64,000 nt of DNA, taken from the NCBI GenBank assembly GCA_015039315.1, contig WIDE01000029.1, positions 144,778 through 208,777 of the forward strand, in the 5' to 3' direction. A model generated the notes under the pieces. It saw nothing but the letters and a program-made list of their open reading frames with translations. It made no database searches and was not told where the DNA came from. The DNA is from Clavulina sp. PMI_390. Lineage: Eukaryota > Basidiomycota > Agaricomycetes > Cantharellales > Hydnaceae. Shown here one piece after another: positions 45,555-58,717 of the stretch (positions are counted from its first letter, which is position 1; each line of letters begins with the position of its first letter). The position numbers were made by a program, and so were the translations under genes.

Positions 45555-48500
45555 CTACAGATCCCAGTCCTCAAAGGCGAAACTAAGCATCGAGAAAGCC
45601 CCTGACTCGATGCCTAGTGGCGTGAAGCTAGCAGTGCCCAATCCGCCAGCTGAGAACGACTCGACCTGCTTCTTCACATGCCGCACCAACACATCGAGCT
45701 CAGCACTGATGCGAGCAACAGCTTCTTCGAGAGAACCATCAGGTGCAAAGGACATTTGAGAGTCCATTGCGCTCGTTTGGTCCCCCACAATGCTGGTAGT
45801 CCCACCAGGAACAAACTTGACATCGTCAACCGTATGCTCACGAAGAATCTCCTCTTCCTCGCGAGTCGCTTCATCTTCATCCTGCTCATCCACATCAGCT
45901 GGCAGATGAGCGTCTGCCGAGAAGTTGATCACATTGCGTAGTCGAGATCTCTGGACCTTGTTCAAACGCCGACGTCGGCGTGTAGGTGGTCCCATGCGCC
46001 TCAGGGGGTCAGAATGTACTTGAGATGCGGCGGAGGTCGGACCTTGTTCCACGGCGGATAATATAGCAGCGTTGAGTTGCAGGCCAAGGTCAAGTATTGA
46101 GATGACACCTTTCCGAGCAGAAGATGTCTACAACAAACAAACGGTTAGTCACAGCGTTGGATGTGCCACCTCAAACACAAACCTCTGACCGAACCAGGCA
46201 CATAAATTCCAAAGCCTCGAGCCTACATCAAAATGCGGTTGGTAACTGTGCTAACACAAAAGGTATTATGGAGACGTACGATCGGTCGTGAACCATGATC
46301 ATTTCATCCAATGAGCGCGCCTCCGCCAAAGCATCATGGAACTTTGTACGGTGAAGGTCAAGTACATTTGAGCTTAGATGCCTCATGATCGTACTACTAT
46401 TGCTATCAGAGATTCGTTTCAACAATCGGAATTTACTAGGTTGCGCACCTCAAGAACCAAATCAAACGGCTGCGTAGTGCAGTAAGTTGCTTCATCAAAG
46501 GGGAAGACATCAGATCTTTTGTCGCATTAGCCCGAAGCGTAATCATCATCTTGTCGAGAATCCAGCGAGCGAATCTTAGCTGCATGAAGACCACAAAGAT
46601 CGAAGCATAGGCTCGCAGAGCGTCAGAATTGAAAAGGTAAGTGAGAGGGAAGGGGACCTGAGGATGATCGGATGAGCTTGAAACCCAAGGGTATGAAGGT
46701 AGAAAGGCATACCTGATACTCCAGAATCAAGCCCTCAAACGCTTTCACGGTTGCTGTCGGATGACGTTCTCGCAACCCTCTAAAGTTGAGGCGCACAAGC
46801 CGATGATCGAAAAGATCTTCTAGACCCTCGCGACTGACAACATCTCGGAAGGTCGAGTTGAGTGAATGATAGTCGTTCCAGGGTTTTCCGGCCTCGATAC
46901 GTTCAAAGAACGCAGCACAAAAGCGACTCATAAAGTCGCCGTGCTGCATAAAGTACAAGCCTTCAATCGCGTCGACGTGCCTCCATAGCTCGCAATCATA
47001 GGTGATGACGCGATTCAGCCGCGCATGAGCAACGCGACACCACGGGTCCAGGCGTTCGCGAATAAGGGATGCTATATCCTCTGACGTAAATGCAACATCC
47101 ATCTCGCCTCTCCTGGAATCTACATCTCTCAAGGAGAGTGGGGAGCCTCTGCCGTCAGAATGCGCAGACATCAAAGTATCGGCGGAGTCGACCAAAATAG
47201 CGAATGATGGCCAAGTATCCATCCACTGATAGCGAGCCTCGCCCTCCCCGTTGGAGAAGAAGTCATCGATTTGTAAAGCCCGCAGGAGTCCTACAGCCTT
47301 TCCGGCTGATAGGATGTCTGATGCTAGATCACCCAGGATCAGTGGCACCATGTCATCATTGTGAGGACGAGCGAGGGTGCTGTGACCAACTCTCGCACGC
47401 TCAACGAGGAGTGCTGTGTCCACATCGTATGTGCGAAGGGTATGGCCCTCTAGCCAGAACTCTGTTGATCCAGGGCGGATGTACGAGTGCCTCTCAATGA
47501 AGAATTCGGAATCAGCGCCGGTACCAGCGGTGTCTTGAAATTCCATCCCCTGGCGCATCCAGACACCGACGGACGCCCATAACGGCTCCATGGTTTTGAC
47601 GATGACAGCTGTAAGTACATTGGCGGATGCTGTTTGCCCCTTCATCCGTTCGGTTCGGATAGAGGTGGTGACACGGTCAAGGATGATGGTTGAAAGCAGG
47701 GCGGGAGGAAGGAAGGAGAAGTCATAGGGGCCTTTTGGGTCATGAACAGTTTGTTTGGGTCGCAGTTGTTGGAGACTCTCAACAACCGCCAAGAGCATTT
47801 CGAAACTACTCGACATGGTTGCCGAGACCTTGTGGCTCAAGCTGAGGAGGGTACAGACTGGAGGAGTTCCAGTAACCTTCCCACTTTGCGCTTGGACGAT
47901 TGACTCCTCCTTGGCAGCACACCAAGAATCAAAGGCGCGAATTTCAGCATCCACTGCGGCCGCAAAGGCCTCAAACGTCCGACTACCTGCAGGAGTTTTG
48001 TGCGTAGAACTTGATGGAAATGTGCACGCGGCCTCATAGACTGATCGCGTGAATTCTCGCAGCTGAAACATAATGGTTGCCTGAGTGGCAAAAAACTCAA
48101 GGATGGAACGAAGGCTCGCAGCTGAAAAGTGTGCAATTGTGGGGATCTCGCTTTTTATCTGCAGAAGAAGTTAGAAACCGCAGAAACTGAGCGCTCATAA
48201 ATCGCCCATACCTGAAGTGTAGCCATTCGACTCTTCGTAGACTCCGTGTTCACAGCCAGAATAGAGCCGTGGCCTTGTAGCATAAAAAGCACTTCACGCA
48301 CGGCATCACTCTCCAAGATGACACCCTGACACTGATATAAGGCACAGTGATAAATGGTATTGATGAAAACTCACCGGACGAGCTGAGATTGTGGCTTTCT
48401 TGATTGTTGCTATTGTCGCGGCTTGGGTGCAACGACGTAAGCCAGAGCCTTGAGGGAAATTAACCTGGCCTCACCTAACGTAGATGGGTCTCCAAGGTCG

Positions 48501-49567
48501 AAGCCAGGAGTCGAACCATCAAACTCGCGGGGTAATAGCCCGGCCTGCTTCCAGTACTGTAACGCCTCCATCTCTTCTGAAACAATAGTGGACATTACGT
48601 CCTGCCCCGATACGTGCATTTCATCCTCAGCGGAAGTTAAGGACTCAGTTTCCGATAGCACGGGCGTGATAACGGTGTTCTTTCGAGTTCCTTGTATATT
48701 CAAGTGGCGAAGGTCAAAGTCACTCAAATCGCTTGCATCAGAGTCCGACTCGAAGAAGTTCTCTGCCTCCCATCCTTCCTTAGTAGCTCCAGGAGGTAGA
48801 CCATACGCGCCTTTCCAGTGCTCGCCTTCTAGAGGTTCGTCACGAAGTATGGCGGCCCACGTCAGAGCGTCGCTTTCCCGTTGAGGGTTTTTTGATCGGT
48901 CGAGATAGTCAACTGCAAATTCACGAGTGTTATCCTGTGGTGCCGCTGAGAGAGTCAGCTTCATAAAGGTCAGTGTCTCTCACAATAGACGTGCCATTCC
49001 TGCACTCACTAGGAATTGCATCATCTCAGGGAGATTCCGGGTCTGTAGAAGTCCCTGGATTAGAAGATGGCGTGATTGGATTAGGAAGCAGCTTATCGGC
49101 GTACCCGAACTTGAGAATCGTGTTCAGCGGTATCTTCAACATGTTGTTTTAGGCCCATCCATGCTTCTGTTAGGCTATTGGCGAGAGCTTCATCAAGCAT
49201 CACTTCGTGTTTTTCGGCTAAACTGTAATCAATGATCTCATTATTATCTGCATTCAGATATGGCAGTCCGTACGGACCCTTTCAGGCGATCGTCGATATT
49301 ACGCATTGTGCTGAGGGGAGCTGAGTGTTTCCCAGAATCCAGCGTTCGAGCAATAGCATCGACTTGCGAATTGATGGCCGGGTCGTCTTCTGCAGTGTGA
49401 AGGGTTTGCTCAATGAGTGTATGGATCAAGTGATTATTACGAGTTGATAGACGAGCGCGTTTGGGAACGCGCCCTCCCTGTAGCACCGATGCGCGAGAAG
49501 GTGGGCGAGTTGATAGAGAGGACCCGGGCCTAGATTGCGATCGAGGGGGCTCCAGTAGTTCTGGCAT
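45555..49567 (-). CDS. Gamma-tubulin complex component 5-like (Spc97/Spc98 family)
   Basis: A long multi-exon gene of roughly 1000 residues. The N-terminal exon (from 49567) begins PELLEPPRSQSRPGSSL. Next come a GRIP1 region with LAEKHEVMLDEALANS and RGLLQTRNLPEMMQFL, and LTWAAILRDEPLEGEHWKGA. The segment VILESDAVREVLFMLQGHGS is the E-D-V-I-REVLWML motif of GCP5. The large exon 48071-46623 holds the GRIP core, including EFWLEGHTLRTYDVD, RLNRVITYDCELWRHVDAIE, GLYFMQHGDFMSRFCAAFFE and VVSREGLEDLFDHRLVRLNF. The C-terminal GRIP2 part has KFHDALAEARSLDEMIMVH. GCP4-6 proteins sit in the gamma-tubulin ring complex at spindle pole bodies. Some small 3' exons (46080-46620) are approximate. GCP5 rather than GCP6 is a family-level judgement. 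Only 128 bp separate its start from MGM101. Confidence 0.85.
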
Positions 49568-49695
49568 CGCTTTGATCTCGAAAGGAAGTGCGTGTCAATG
49601 ACTTAGAAACGAAGCATTCGCGAACTCAAAGTATGAGGGAGCAGTGGGGGCGTGTTTGGCCTGGCCAAGCGACCTCAAACAAACCAAGGACACCA

Positions 49696-50732
49696 ATGGT
49701 TTTCGCGTTTTTGGGTCTTCGCGCGGCTTCACGCGGCAGCGGGCTCGCCATTTCCCAAAATGCGACCCACGCACTGCACTTTCAGCGTAGAGCGCTTTTA
49801 TCTACTTCGCGTTCATGGACAGCAGCCGCCAAGGCAGAGCCTCCAGCCTCCCTCGAGATTGATGTCGAAGAGTATACACGCCCTTCGCCTTCAACGTCCA
49901 ATACTTCCACACCTCCACCTATGCCTTCCCCCTCGCCCTTTGTTGAAAGCCTTGCCGATAACACCTCAGACGCGGCAGTGACCGACTGGTCAAGGTCATA
50001 TCATGGGCTCTCATCCCAACCTTTCGCCCCAGAGATTGCGGAGATTCTGCAGGCACCGTTAGACCCAGGGGATGTTGAGATGAAGCCAGGTATGAATGAA
50101 TCGTTTGCCTGTCATGCGAGAGCCGACTCTGACACTTGAACCAGATGGGATTGTTTATCTTCCTGAAATTAAGTACCGGAGAATTCTTAACAAAGCATTT
50201 GGACCAGGCGGGTGGGGACTAGCTCCTCGAAGCGAGACAAATGTGGGGCCGAAAATCGTGAGCCGTGAATATGCTCTTGTCTGCCTCGGAAGGTATGCTG
50301 CATCACAATACTTCTATGCTGCGCCTGGCTCATGATCTAACCTCACACTAGACTCGTCGCGGTCGCTCGCGGGGAACAGGAGTATTTTGACCCGAACGGT
50401 ATCCCTACAGCTACTGAGGGCTGCAAGAGCAACGCCCTCATGAGGTGTTGCAAGGATATTGGCGTGGCAAGCGAACTATGGTGGGTGCTTCTCTACAGCC
50501 TTTCCTACCACCTTGATTTACCATATCTTAAATTTTAGGGATCCACGTTTCATTCGCGAGTTCAAAGCAAAGAATTGTGTTGAAGTCTTCGTGGAACACA
50601 TCCCCACTAAGCGCAAGTAAGCCCCTAGTATTCCCCTTCGTATCCGATGGTACGGTTCTCATCCCTTGTTTCTCAAGGCGAAAACTGTGGAGGCGCAAAG
50701 ACCAAAAGTTCGAATACCCATACAAGGAATAA
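49696..50732 (+). CDS. MGM101: Mitochondrial genome maintenance protein Mgm101
   Basis: Five exons (49696-50089, 50145-50292, 50352-50480, 50539-50616, 50678-50732) give 267 residues. The chosen ATG gives a basic, Ser/Ala-rich mitochondrial presequence ([19 protein letters not shown]); an in-frame upstream ATG at 49588 overlaps the divergent promoter and would hide it. A Ser/Pro linker is followed by [20 protein letters not shown] and the Rad52-like core: [49 protein letters not shown] and [20 protein letters not shown]. It then has [13 protein letters not shown] and the C-terminal [13 protein letters not shown]. Mgm101 forms rings that anneal single strands and keeps mtDNA by recombination. 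All conserved blocks are intact. Confidence 0.96.
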
Positions 50733-50897
50733 ACGTCGTGTTTGACTACTTGCTCGCTTTGACCGGCTTCTCGATTGCTTTTCGTAACTTATCTCACACA
50801 TCCCCCGCTAGCACACCCCCCTTTTTTTGTACACTACGAGCACTCTGTTAATATTCGAAGAATTCTCTAGGAGATAGAACATAATGTGGTGTAATTA

Positions 50898-53882
50898 CTA
50901 CAATTCAAGTTCCTCCACCTGGTAAATTTTTACAACAGCATTTGTGTCTCTGGCGTGTTTCTTCGCCACAGACTCCTCTGGCGTCGTTTCGTTTTCAGTC
51001 TTTGATATAGGCTTCTGTATCCGTGAGAATGGCTCCAACAAACCACGTAGCCCACCCAGCACAACTGTGAGGTCCAGCTCGGGTTTGATGAGCTCCTCAA
51101 AACTAGAGATGATCTTCTTCCCCTTGGGATGCTGCACGAGATCAAGGAAGGAGGCATCGAGCATGACTTCGAGGAACGCCAAAGTCTACATGGTGAAGGT
51201 GAGTATGATGGGTGTGATGAGACCGAACGACGAAGGCACTCACAGTTTCCAGAGGGGCCTTGTTATTAGCGGTCTTCAGAACCGAGAACACATTAAGAGT
51301 TTCCTCAAGGCTTCGTGGCGGTTTATCGACATTGCCGTTCTGATCATCGCCCTCTTCTATTTGCCCCTTCTTCTCACTCGAGGACTCTGCATATTCCACT
51401 TTCCGGCCGTAACGGTCAAACCGAATGAGTGGTTTGGCTTCAAGCCAGTCGAAATCGGCACCCTTCTGCCACCGCTTTATGAACAAGTTGAAGATTGGCA
51501 ACAGTGCCTCGACATCGTTGAAATGAGCGCGGATCGCAGGACGGAGATACGCCTCGGTGAGGGGATAGGATATCACAATTGGGAGGAACTCGCTGAGAGA
51601 TGGCATAATGGCCCATGAAGGGAGGTTCTGGGACGTCGAAGTATCAACATCCATCGCCTCTGATTGTTTCGATTTCTTCTTCATCAGGCTGGCGTCAACA
51701 ACGATGCGGAGAGTCCTCATGGCCTCGTCCTCGGATAGGTCAGGCAAGATTTGGAAACAGCGTCTCACAAGCAGCTATGGGCAGGTGGTCAGGTCATCAA
51801 TCTCGAAGATCAAATGAATACTGACCCAATCACTTTGTTCTATCAGCAATCGAACCACGCCACCTTGGGTCCCCAAGATGTTATTCGTGAGAGCATGCCT
51901 CTGAACGAGGAGGTATTCCATGATAGGTCGCCATATTGTCCATGCCTCTATGGAAGGGGGGACTTGGGCCAATATAGCGACAATCGCGACTACAAAACTC
52001 CTCGGTAGAGATGTTTTGGAACGCTAGAGGGAAACACAAAAGTTATATCTTGGTGAACATAGAACGTCGTAAAATTTCCGCACATTTGGTTCAACAGGTT
52101 CTGTCGTTTTTGCCTTCCTCTGAAGCAGACTTTCTGCGTCGCACCACTTCCAGAATGCATCAACAGCAGCGGATGCGCTATCTGATTTGTCCTTGGAAGA
52201 AGCGCGCATGATGTCCAGGAGTGCGATTCTCCTTTGTTGCGCGGAGGCTTCAGTTGCACTTATTGCGGGTCTAGAGGTTGGGATAGCACCGATGGCTGGG
52301 TTTGACATCCTGCTGCGCATCACTTCTACAAGCGTAGAAGTCTTCACGACGTGGTATGGTATTACTAGAATGCTGCACTGTTCGCGCTTTTTTGCACTGG
52401 TGCTCGAGCGCTTTTTGCTCCCACTTGCCGGAACTGATAGAGTAGGAGGAGCAGGGGGCAGGATGGTGAGAATGGCATGCCCTGAGGTAGCGGCTGTAAG
52501 TTTTAGCCGAGGGAGTGCAGGGGTTGCTTGACCCTTGAGGTCTGATATTGAAGATCCACTCGGCAGGCCTGCGCTGAAGACCGCGATGGGGACACCATAT
52601 TTCACGTCCCATAGTTGAAGGTCAAGGGAGAGTTTGCGAGACGTTCCCGAAGTAGAAGGACTTGATGAGGCACTAGTGGACGCTATGAGGACGCGGGACG
52701 ATGACACGGGGAGGGGCGAGATCCCTGAGGACGAAGAGACCATACTGATGGGTTGGCCAACTGGTCGCATGATAGGAGATGAAGAAAAGGTTTTAGAAGA
52801 ATCAGGATCAGGAGGCGATATCCGATAATACTGCCAGTCATCTTCTGGACCTATTGGACTTTTGGTTAGTTTGTGAGTAGGTGTTACCTGGTCTGTACGC
52901 ACTGAAACAGGAAAAGTCCCCCTTGAATCCCAGGGCCGCCTCACGGATTTTATGCTAAGGAGTTTGCGTGAGTAAATGCGAAGTAAGATGAGGTAGAATG
53001 CACGAACCTCTCGAGGGCCTGGTACTGCTATCACACAATTGTGAGTGAATAGACCCGTTCCCTCGCATAAATCAACATTAAGTTGATATGCATTGCTGAT
53101 TCGAACTAAATGCACAATAGCACAAGTTCCTGATGAGTGTTTGGAGCGAAGGAATGTGACTTGGCGTTGAGGGAATATCCAGCTTTGCAAAACTTCACAC
53201 TGTTCAGCCGGTTTATCTAATGAAGCGACGAGGATATCACTGGCGGTGTTAATGGAAGATTGCCTGCCAGTAGATGATACGGCTACAAGGATCTCGCCAG
53301 TGGGGGATGGCAAAAGCTCTCGAATGTCATGAGGAACCTGAGCATATCCAGATCGATGTGAGTTGACACACAGAAATATAAATAAGTCAACTGACCGTCA
53401 TTGATTCTTTTTTAGGGATTGAGGGTGCAATTGTGGAAGAGATCTCATTCTCCCAAGACCATAACTCTTGGCTCTGAAGTTGAGAGGAAGATTCGTTTGG
53501 AGCGATCGCCGCATATGTCTTCCGTTTCCGCACAACGGCGCCACCAGGATCCTTTGTTGATACAATGACGGTAACGGCTGGGGCGGAGAAAAATGTGGAT
53601 GGGCCCAGTGTGTGCGAGGCCACAGGCTGGAGAGAGGTGAGCTAGATTGAAAAGAAGCCATAAGTACGGATCGGAAATAAATTTTTGAAAATACAGAGTT
53701 ATTGAAAAGATGTGCACCTCTATAATATGTATCCCATCACCCTGGACTGTAGCTGTTACCCAGCCTTCCCCTTCACCAGGGACAGATGTGAATGTAGTGG
53801 TGACGGGTGGAGAAGATGGCAGCACCCCCGGCGGTGCAGAATAAGTCGCCAAGTGATATGGATCGCTAATTGAGCTCTCCAT
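50898..53882 (-). CDS. NOL11/Utp8-like nucleolar protein (tUTP/UTPA-type)
   Basis: A multi-exon gene coding a beta-rich N-terminal half (TFTSVPGEGEGWVTATVQGD, SHTLGPSTFFSAPAVTVIVS, LWSWENEIS) consistent with a propeller. The middle includes LQLWDVKYGVPIAVFSA, SGHAILTILPPAPPTL and CSILVIPYHVVKTSTLVEVM. The helical C-terminal half includes EAYLRPAIRAHFNDVEALLP and LAFLEVMLDASFLDLVQHPK, then SFEELIKPELDLTVVLGGLR, ending KIYQVEELEL. Animal NOL11 shows the same plan: a WN-motif, an IPYK-type strand, a C-terminal helical region around a LLDANF-like motif, and a terminal EVLEL. NOL11 binds Utp4 in the t-UTP complex for rDNA transcription and pre-18S processing. The identification rests on my recall of motifs, not a search. 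Low-complexity Ser runs suggest fast divergence. Confidence 0.68.
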
Positions 53883-54097
53883 AGCCTCCTCGAACGCGCT
53901 CTATGGCTCCTAAAACGAAGCCCAAAAAGTTGGTACAAGTTGTGATGCGCCCTCGGTGCCAACACGTACACACACGCTCTGCATCTGTCTCCCGCTTGTT
54001 TCTCGACCCGGACCACCCCTACATAAGTCATTGAATTTGGCGTCAGTAGCCTCTGCCGTCACGCAGGACGCGTAGTAGCTGGTCTCTAGTGTCCATC

Positions 54098-56660
54098 ATG
54101 CACTTCTCGTGGCTCTCGTCTCTGCCAGCAGCGCTCCTACTGGACTATCTATTTCTAGCTCCATTAGCTGGTGCATTCCCTTCTCCTGCATCCCATTTAC
54201 CTCGACAACGTCCTGCAATACCCCCTTCTGCAGCAAGCTTCTATGTACCCACCGTCCCTTCTCTCACTCGGAACCCCGATTCCCCTCCGCTACACGTCTA
54301 CGCCGGACATATCTCTTCAGACCCAAAAGCCAAAACCTCTCCCGCGACCGACATCACCGCGCAACTTTTCTTTGTCCTAACTAAAGCTCGGCGTACTGCC
54401 GATAAGGAGAGACTGATTATCTGGTTCAATGTATGTGCCCATCCACGCGAGCGGTATCAATTATTACCTGTCGTTGGCTGACACGCATTTGGGGGGTCTC
54501 TTCAGGGTGGACCTGGGTGCTCGTCATTTGATGGGCTCATGATGGAAGTAGGGCCGTGGCGGTTCGAGGGAAAAGACAACCTCAAACAAAAAGAGGGCGG
54601 ATGGGAGGAGTATGCTCATGTGTTGTATCGTAAGCTACACCACCTATTCGCCTGCTATACTTTATGCTGACCTTCAAATCGCATTCTGTCCGCAGTGGAT
54701 CAGCCCCCTGGAACAGGGTTTTCTTATACAAGTACCGGAAGCTACCTTCATGAGCTCAGCGAAGCAGCGGATTACGTCGTAGAATTCCTGCGAAACTGGT
54801 ATGAAGTGTTCCCGGAGTTTAAGAACATGGATGTAAGATTTTTCCTTGGGGAATTATTTGACAGCCTTTGACATGACTATTTAAATAGACCTACCTTACT
54901 GGGGAGAGTTATGCTGGGCAGTACATTCCGTACACTGGTCAGCCACCTTCTCTGATTCTTCAAAACGACATGGTTGTCTCAATGCTGCCTATTCATTTTA
55001 TTAGCGGACGCCATCTTGAACGCCAAGAAACTACCAATTCAGCTGAAAGGCATTGCTATTGGGAATGGCTGGGTGGATCCCCTCACACAGTATCCAGCAT
55101 ACATTGAATTTGCCGTCAAGGAAAAACTACTCGAGAAAGGCACCCCCGAGTATACTGCAGCCCAGAAATCACTCGAGGAATGTGACAAGGCTATGAATAC
55201 TACAACGCTGACGCCACACATTGGAGTCTGTGAGCAACTGATGGGAAAAGCTGTCGATCACTTGCAATCGACGTACGTTTCATCTCATCTTGATGATCTT
55301 CTCTCTTCCGTGATGACCCGCTTATTCGATTCTTTTGCTTCCTGTAGCGTCAATGGCAAGACTATGTGCGTGAATGTTTACGACATCAGACTGTCCGACA
55401 CCTACCCTGCATGCGGTATGAACTGGCCTCCAGACCTGACCTACATCACGCCCTACCTTCGACGAGACGACGTGCGCACCGCACTGCACATCCCAGCCGA
55501 CGCCTCTGCATGGACCGAGTGCCGCGGCTCGGTTGGTTCAGCCTTGTCCGCCAAGAAGAGTCGGCCCGCCATCGAGCTTGTGCCCAAGATTCTGGAGCGT
55601 GGAGTGGAGGTCATGTTCTTCAACGGCGACCAAGATCTGATCTGTAACTATGTTGGAACGGAGAATATGATCGCTGCGCTTGAGTGGGATGGACAGACTG
55701 GGTTCAATGTACGCAACTTTCCCCCTTGATACCTTCGTCATCTCCATTTGATCTGCATTTCGTCGCTGACGCTTCGATTCGTTACTTATGTGCGCTACAG
55801 ACTTCAATCGCACCCCTAAAGTGGTCTGTCAATGGAACAGCTGCAGGTGAATGGACCACCCAACGGAACCTCACCTATGTCAAGGTCAGCTTGTCCCCAT
55901 GTTGTCTGCAGAACCCACTTCTTCTAACCTTGCACATTATTTTTTAATAGATCTTTGGAGCCTCTCATATGGTTGGCTTTGACGTCCCTCATATCGCCCA
56001 CGACATGATCCTCCGATTCATGGGTGTCGACTTCTCCGTCATCAACTCGCACCACGGCTCGACCGGCGCCATCCCTTCGACCTTGGGCGACGACGCAAAA
56101 CCGATTGACGCTGTGATGACGCCTCCCACCTCTGGGACCGGATCTGGGACCGGGACACCCAGTGGGACTGGCGATGGCGCGAAGGGGGGTACGACTAAAG
56201 GTGACGATGCGATGTGGCAATGTGCGTTATTGTTTTCTTTTTTTTGTGTTGTGTCCATGTCTCGTTTCTCATGCTGCATACATATACAGCCTACTACAAT
56301 GCAGGAAGCGCACTTGCAATCCTGCTCGTCATCGGTGCTATCCTCGGTGGGATCTACTATCTCCGCCGCCGACGCAACGCAGCTGCAGGTCGACGCACCG
56401 TGCGCTTCGCGACTTCCACAGACGACCTCGAAGAAGAGAGCGTTCCGCTCAGCCAAAGCGTCGGCGGCACATCGTCGTCGCGTGATGGATACGCCCCTGT
56501 GGACGACGCGGCGAATGGGAATGGGTATCATGATGGGGATTATAAAGGGAAAGGCAAGGCGCGGGACGTGGAGGAGGATGGGGAGCCGAGGGGAAGTGCG
56601 ATTTTTGATGTTGGTGATGAGGATGATGAGGACGATGAGGATACGCCTAGGAGGAGATGA
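54098..56660 (+). CDS. KEX1: Pheromone-processing serine carboxypeptidase Kex1
   Basis: Nine exons (54098-54430, 54506-54629, 54696-54832, 54889-54937, 55005-55272, 55348-55708, 55801-55884, 55951-56221, 56290-56660) give 665 residues. Signal peptide at the N-terminus ([14 protein letters not shown]). The oxyanion segment is [20 protein letters not shown], then [12 protein letters not shown]. The catalytic Ser lies in [16 protein letters not shown], the Asp in [20 protein letters not shown] and the His in [12 protein letters not shown]. After a Gly/Thr-rich stalk come one TM helix ([19 protein letters not shown]) and an RRRR stop-transfer. The acidic cytosolic tail ([15 protein letters not shown]) is the trans-Golgi retention layout of Kex1. 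It trims C-terminal Lys/Arg after Kex2 cleavage of secreted precursors such as mating pheromones. Complete and confident. Confidence 0.96.
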
Positions 56661-57068
56661 GTATGTGCTCGCCCCCACTGATGGATATTTTTTTGGACGT
56701 GTCTTCTTGTATGATATTGCTTGGTTGAGATCAGACATGCTATCTCTTCTTTTCTTGTACTGGATGTTCGGGTAGACAGTGGGGATCTTGATGTTTATGT
56801 TCGGACGAATGGAGCCGGTGTGAGCCGTAACACCAGCGAGCAAACAAAATGAGATAAATTATGTGGAGGGAAGGGTTATAGTAAGAAGACGGATATGGAT
56901 AGGTCGCAGATACATACAACAGACAGACAGATAACTATCCAGCGTGAGCAGTAAGTAGTAGGAGTAAGTTCCAATGACGTGGGCAATCGTCGTTGAACCA
57001 TTCTGGTCCTGCGTCGCATCCCAAAACCAACGCGCAGGGTATCTATCCCAAGTCATTAACCGAACCTT
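56661..57068. other. Convergent spacer between KEX1 and the thioredoxin-fold gene
   Basis: About 400 bp of apparent 3' UTRs; nothing else recognised. Confidence 0.5.
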
Positions 57069-58550
57069 CTACTTCTTGCCTCCCTTCCTCTTCTTGACGC
57101 TCCCCTTGCTTGGACTCGCACTCGCAGCGGCGGCAGCCTTGGCCTTTTCCGCCTCCTGCACAGCGTCTTGCTCAGCAGCCTCCTTAGCAGCAGCAGCATC
57201 AATAGCCTTCTTCTGTGCCTTTTCAGCATTCGCCTTCTTAATCTTCTCCTCTTCACCAGCATGCATAAAGTTGATCGCAGTCGACGCGACCGTACCCGTG
57301 ATGAGCAGCAAGAGCCAGCGCGGCATCACGTTTAGAATGCTGTACGTTTGGGCCGAGAACTTTGCGTATTTCGCCATCCACTCCGCTCTGTTCGTTCGTG
57401 TCGAGGAAAGAGAGGAGGGTTGTTTTGACAGCCGAGCCAGGATTTGCCCATATGATGATAATTGTTCGGGTCGTTATCAGGCGATTGAATGAATTGAGTG
57501 GCCGAGCATGTCGGGCATTCATCATTCGTTTCGCGTGGAACATATGGCGCACACGATAGCGCGCAGACAGGCACCGAGTAAAACAGGAAATGATGAGCCA
57601 CGCGTTCCGTTCGCATAACGGTGCAAAATGCGACGAAAAAAATTGGGAGAAAATGGAGGGGAGTACACACCTTGAGCCAGTGGGACTCCATGGGCCGGAC
57701 CAGGGGGCAGTCTCGATGTACTCTTCATTAATGAGGAAATCACGCAGGTCTTGGGGGTTGCGGAAGAGGCGGAGAGAGGAGACTTTGAAGAAGCGGAGTT
57801 CGCGACCTTGGTCTTTGGCGATGACGAGGACGGGTGCTCTATCCCAAGGAAGATAGATAATGAGTATATGCTGAAGAACAAATGAGAGCGAGACTACTGA
57901 CTTCCAGATGCTCCAACGGCTGGTGAGTTCGGTCACCTGGAGATAGTCGATGCGGGCCCAACGGACGTGGGTGAGGTCTCCGGCTTTGACAGTGAGGTTA
58001 TGCGCCGAATCAAACAGCTGGTCAAAGTAGGACGAGACGGGGTCTTGCGTTCCAACAGAGCTGTGGGTGTAGAAGCAAACGGTAAGAAAAAAAAGGAAGA
58101 CAGAACGAGCGCATGCAAGAGGGGGGTGGACACTGACCACATGATAGCCCACACACGATCCTCCTCTTCCTCTGCAGAGCTAAACTGCTCGTTGAGGAGG
58201 TCTTGTTCATAGTTCTCGTCGGTGAGGAGGGGGATATCAATGTTGAAGCGGGGTGGGACGCCCTCGCGTGCCTTCTCGAGGTGCTCGGTGACGTTCCATC
58301 CCAGCCGCTGAGCGACACGGGATAGTGGGCCTTCGGTAAGAAGGTACTCGAGGTCAAACAACTTTGTGATGTCGTTTAGCGAGGGTGGGCGTGGGGCAGA
58401 GTGGTCCTTGGTGGGGATCGAGGTGGCTGCTGTGCCAGTGGCAGAGGATGTCTGGTAGCGAGTGTAGGCCTGGCCTGGCTTCCATCCTTCCGTGTACGCT
58501 GCTGATGCGGCCACAGGAAGTAACAACAGTGCTGATAGTGAGACCTTCAT
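57069..58550 (-). CDS. ER membrane protein with thioredoxin-like fold lacking CxxC
   Basis: Four exons (58550-58138, 58060-57902, 57838-57671, 57387-57069) give 352 residues. Signal peptide: KVSLSALLLLPVAASA. The lumenal domain contains DITKLFDLEYLLTEGPLSRV, then a thioredoxin-like segment: LTHVRWARIDYLQVTELTSR, SIWKAPVLVIAKDQGRELRF, and SLRLFRNPQDLRDFLINEEY followed by TAPWSGPWSPTGSR. The usual CxxC site is missing, so it should not be an oxidoreductase. One TM helix (MPRWLLLLITGTVASTAINF) precedes a cytosolic tail of Ala/Lys/Glu repeats ending KKRKGGKK; the KKxx-like end suggests ER retrieval. Conserved-looking fungal protein of unknown role. It shares a 167-bp divergent promoter with the sirtuin gene. 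Confidence 0.8.
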
Positions 58551-58717
58551 CCTTGTTGTGTGGTACGTCACTGTTGGTTGGCGCTAGGAGGAGGTGGAGA
58601 ATACAGTGCGACTTGAATAAGAGAGACCGAAAACTGTATTGATTCCTTGGCCACACACTCTCTCTCCATCTCACCTCTCTTGACTCTCTCCTCCTAGACC
58701 TGGGGGCACCCCATGCG

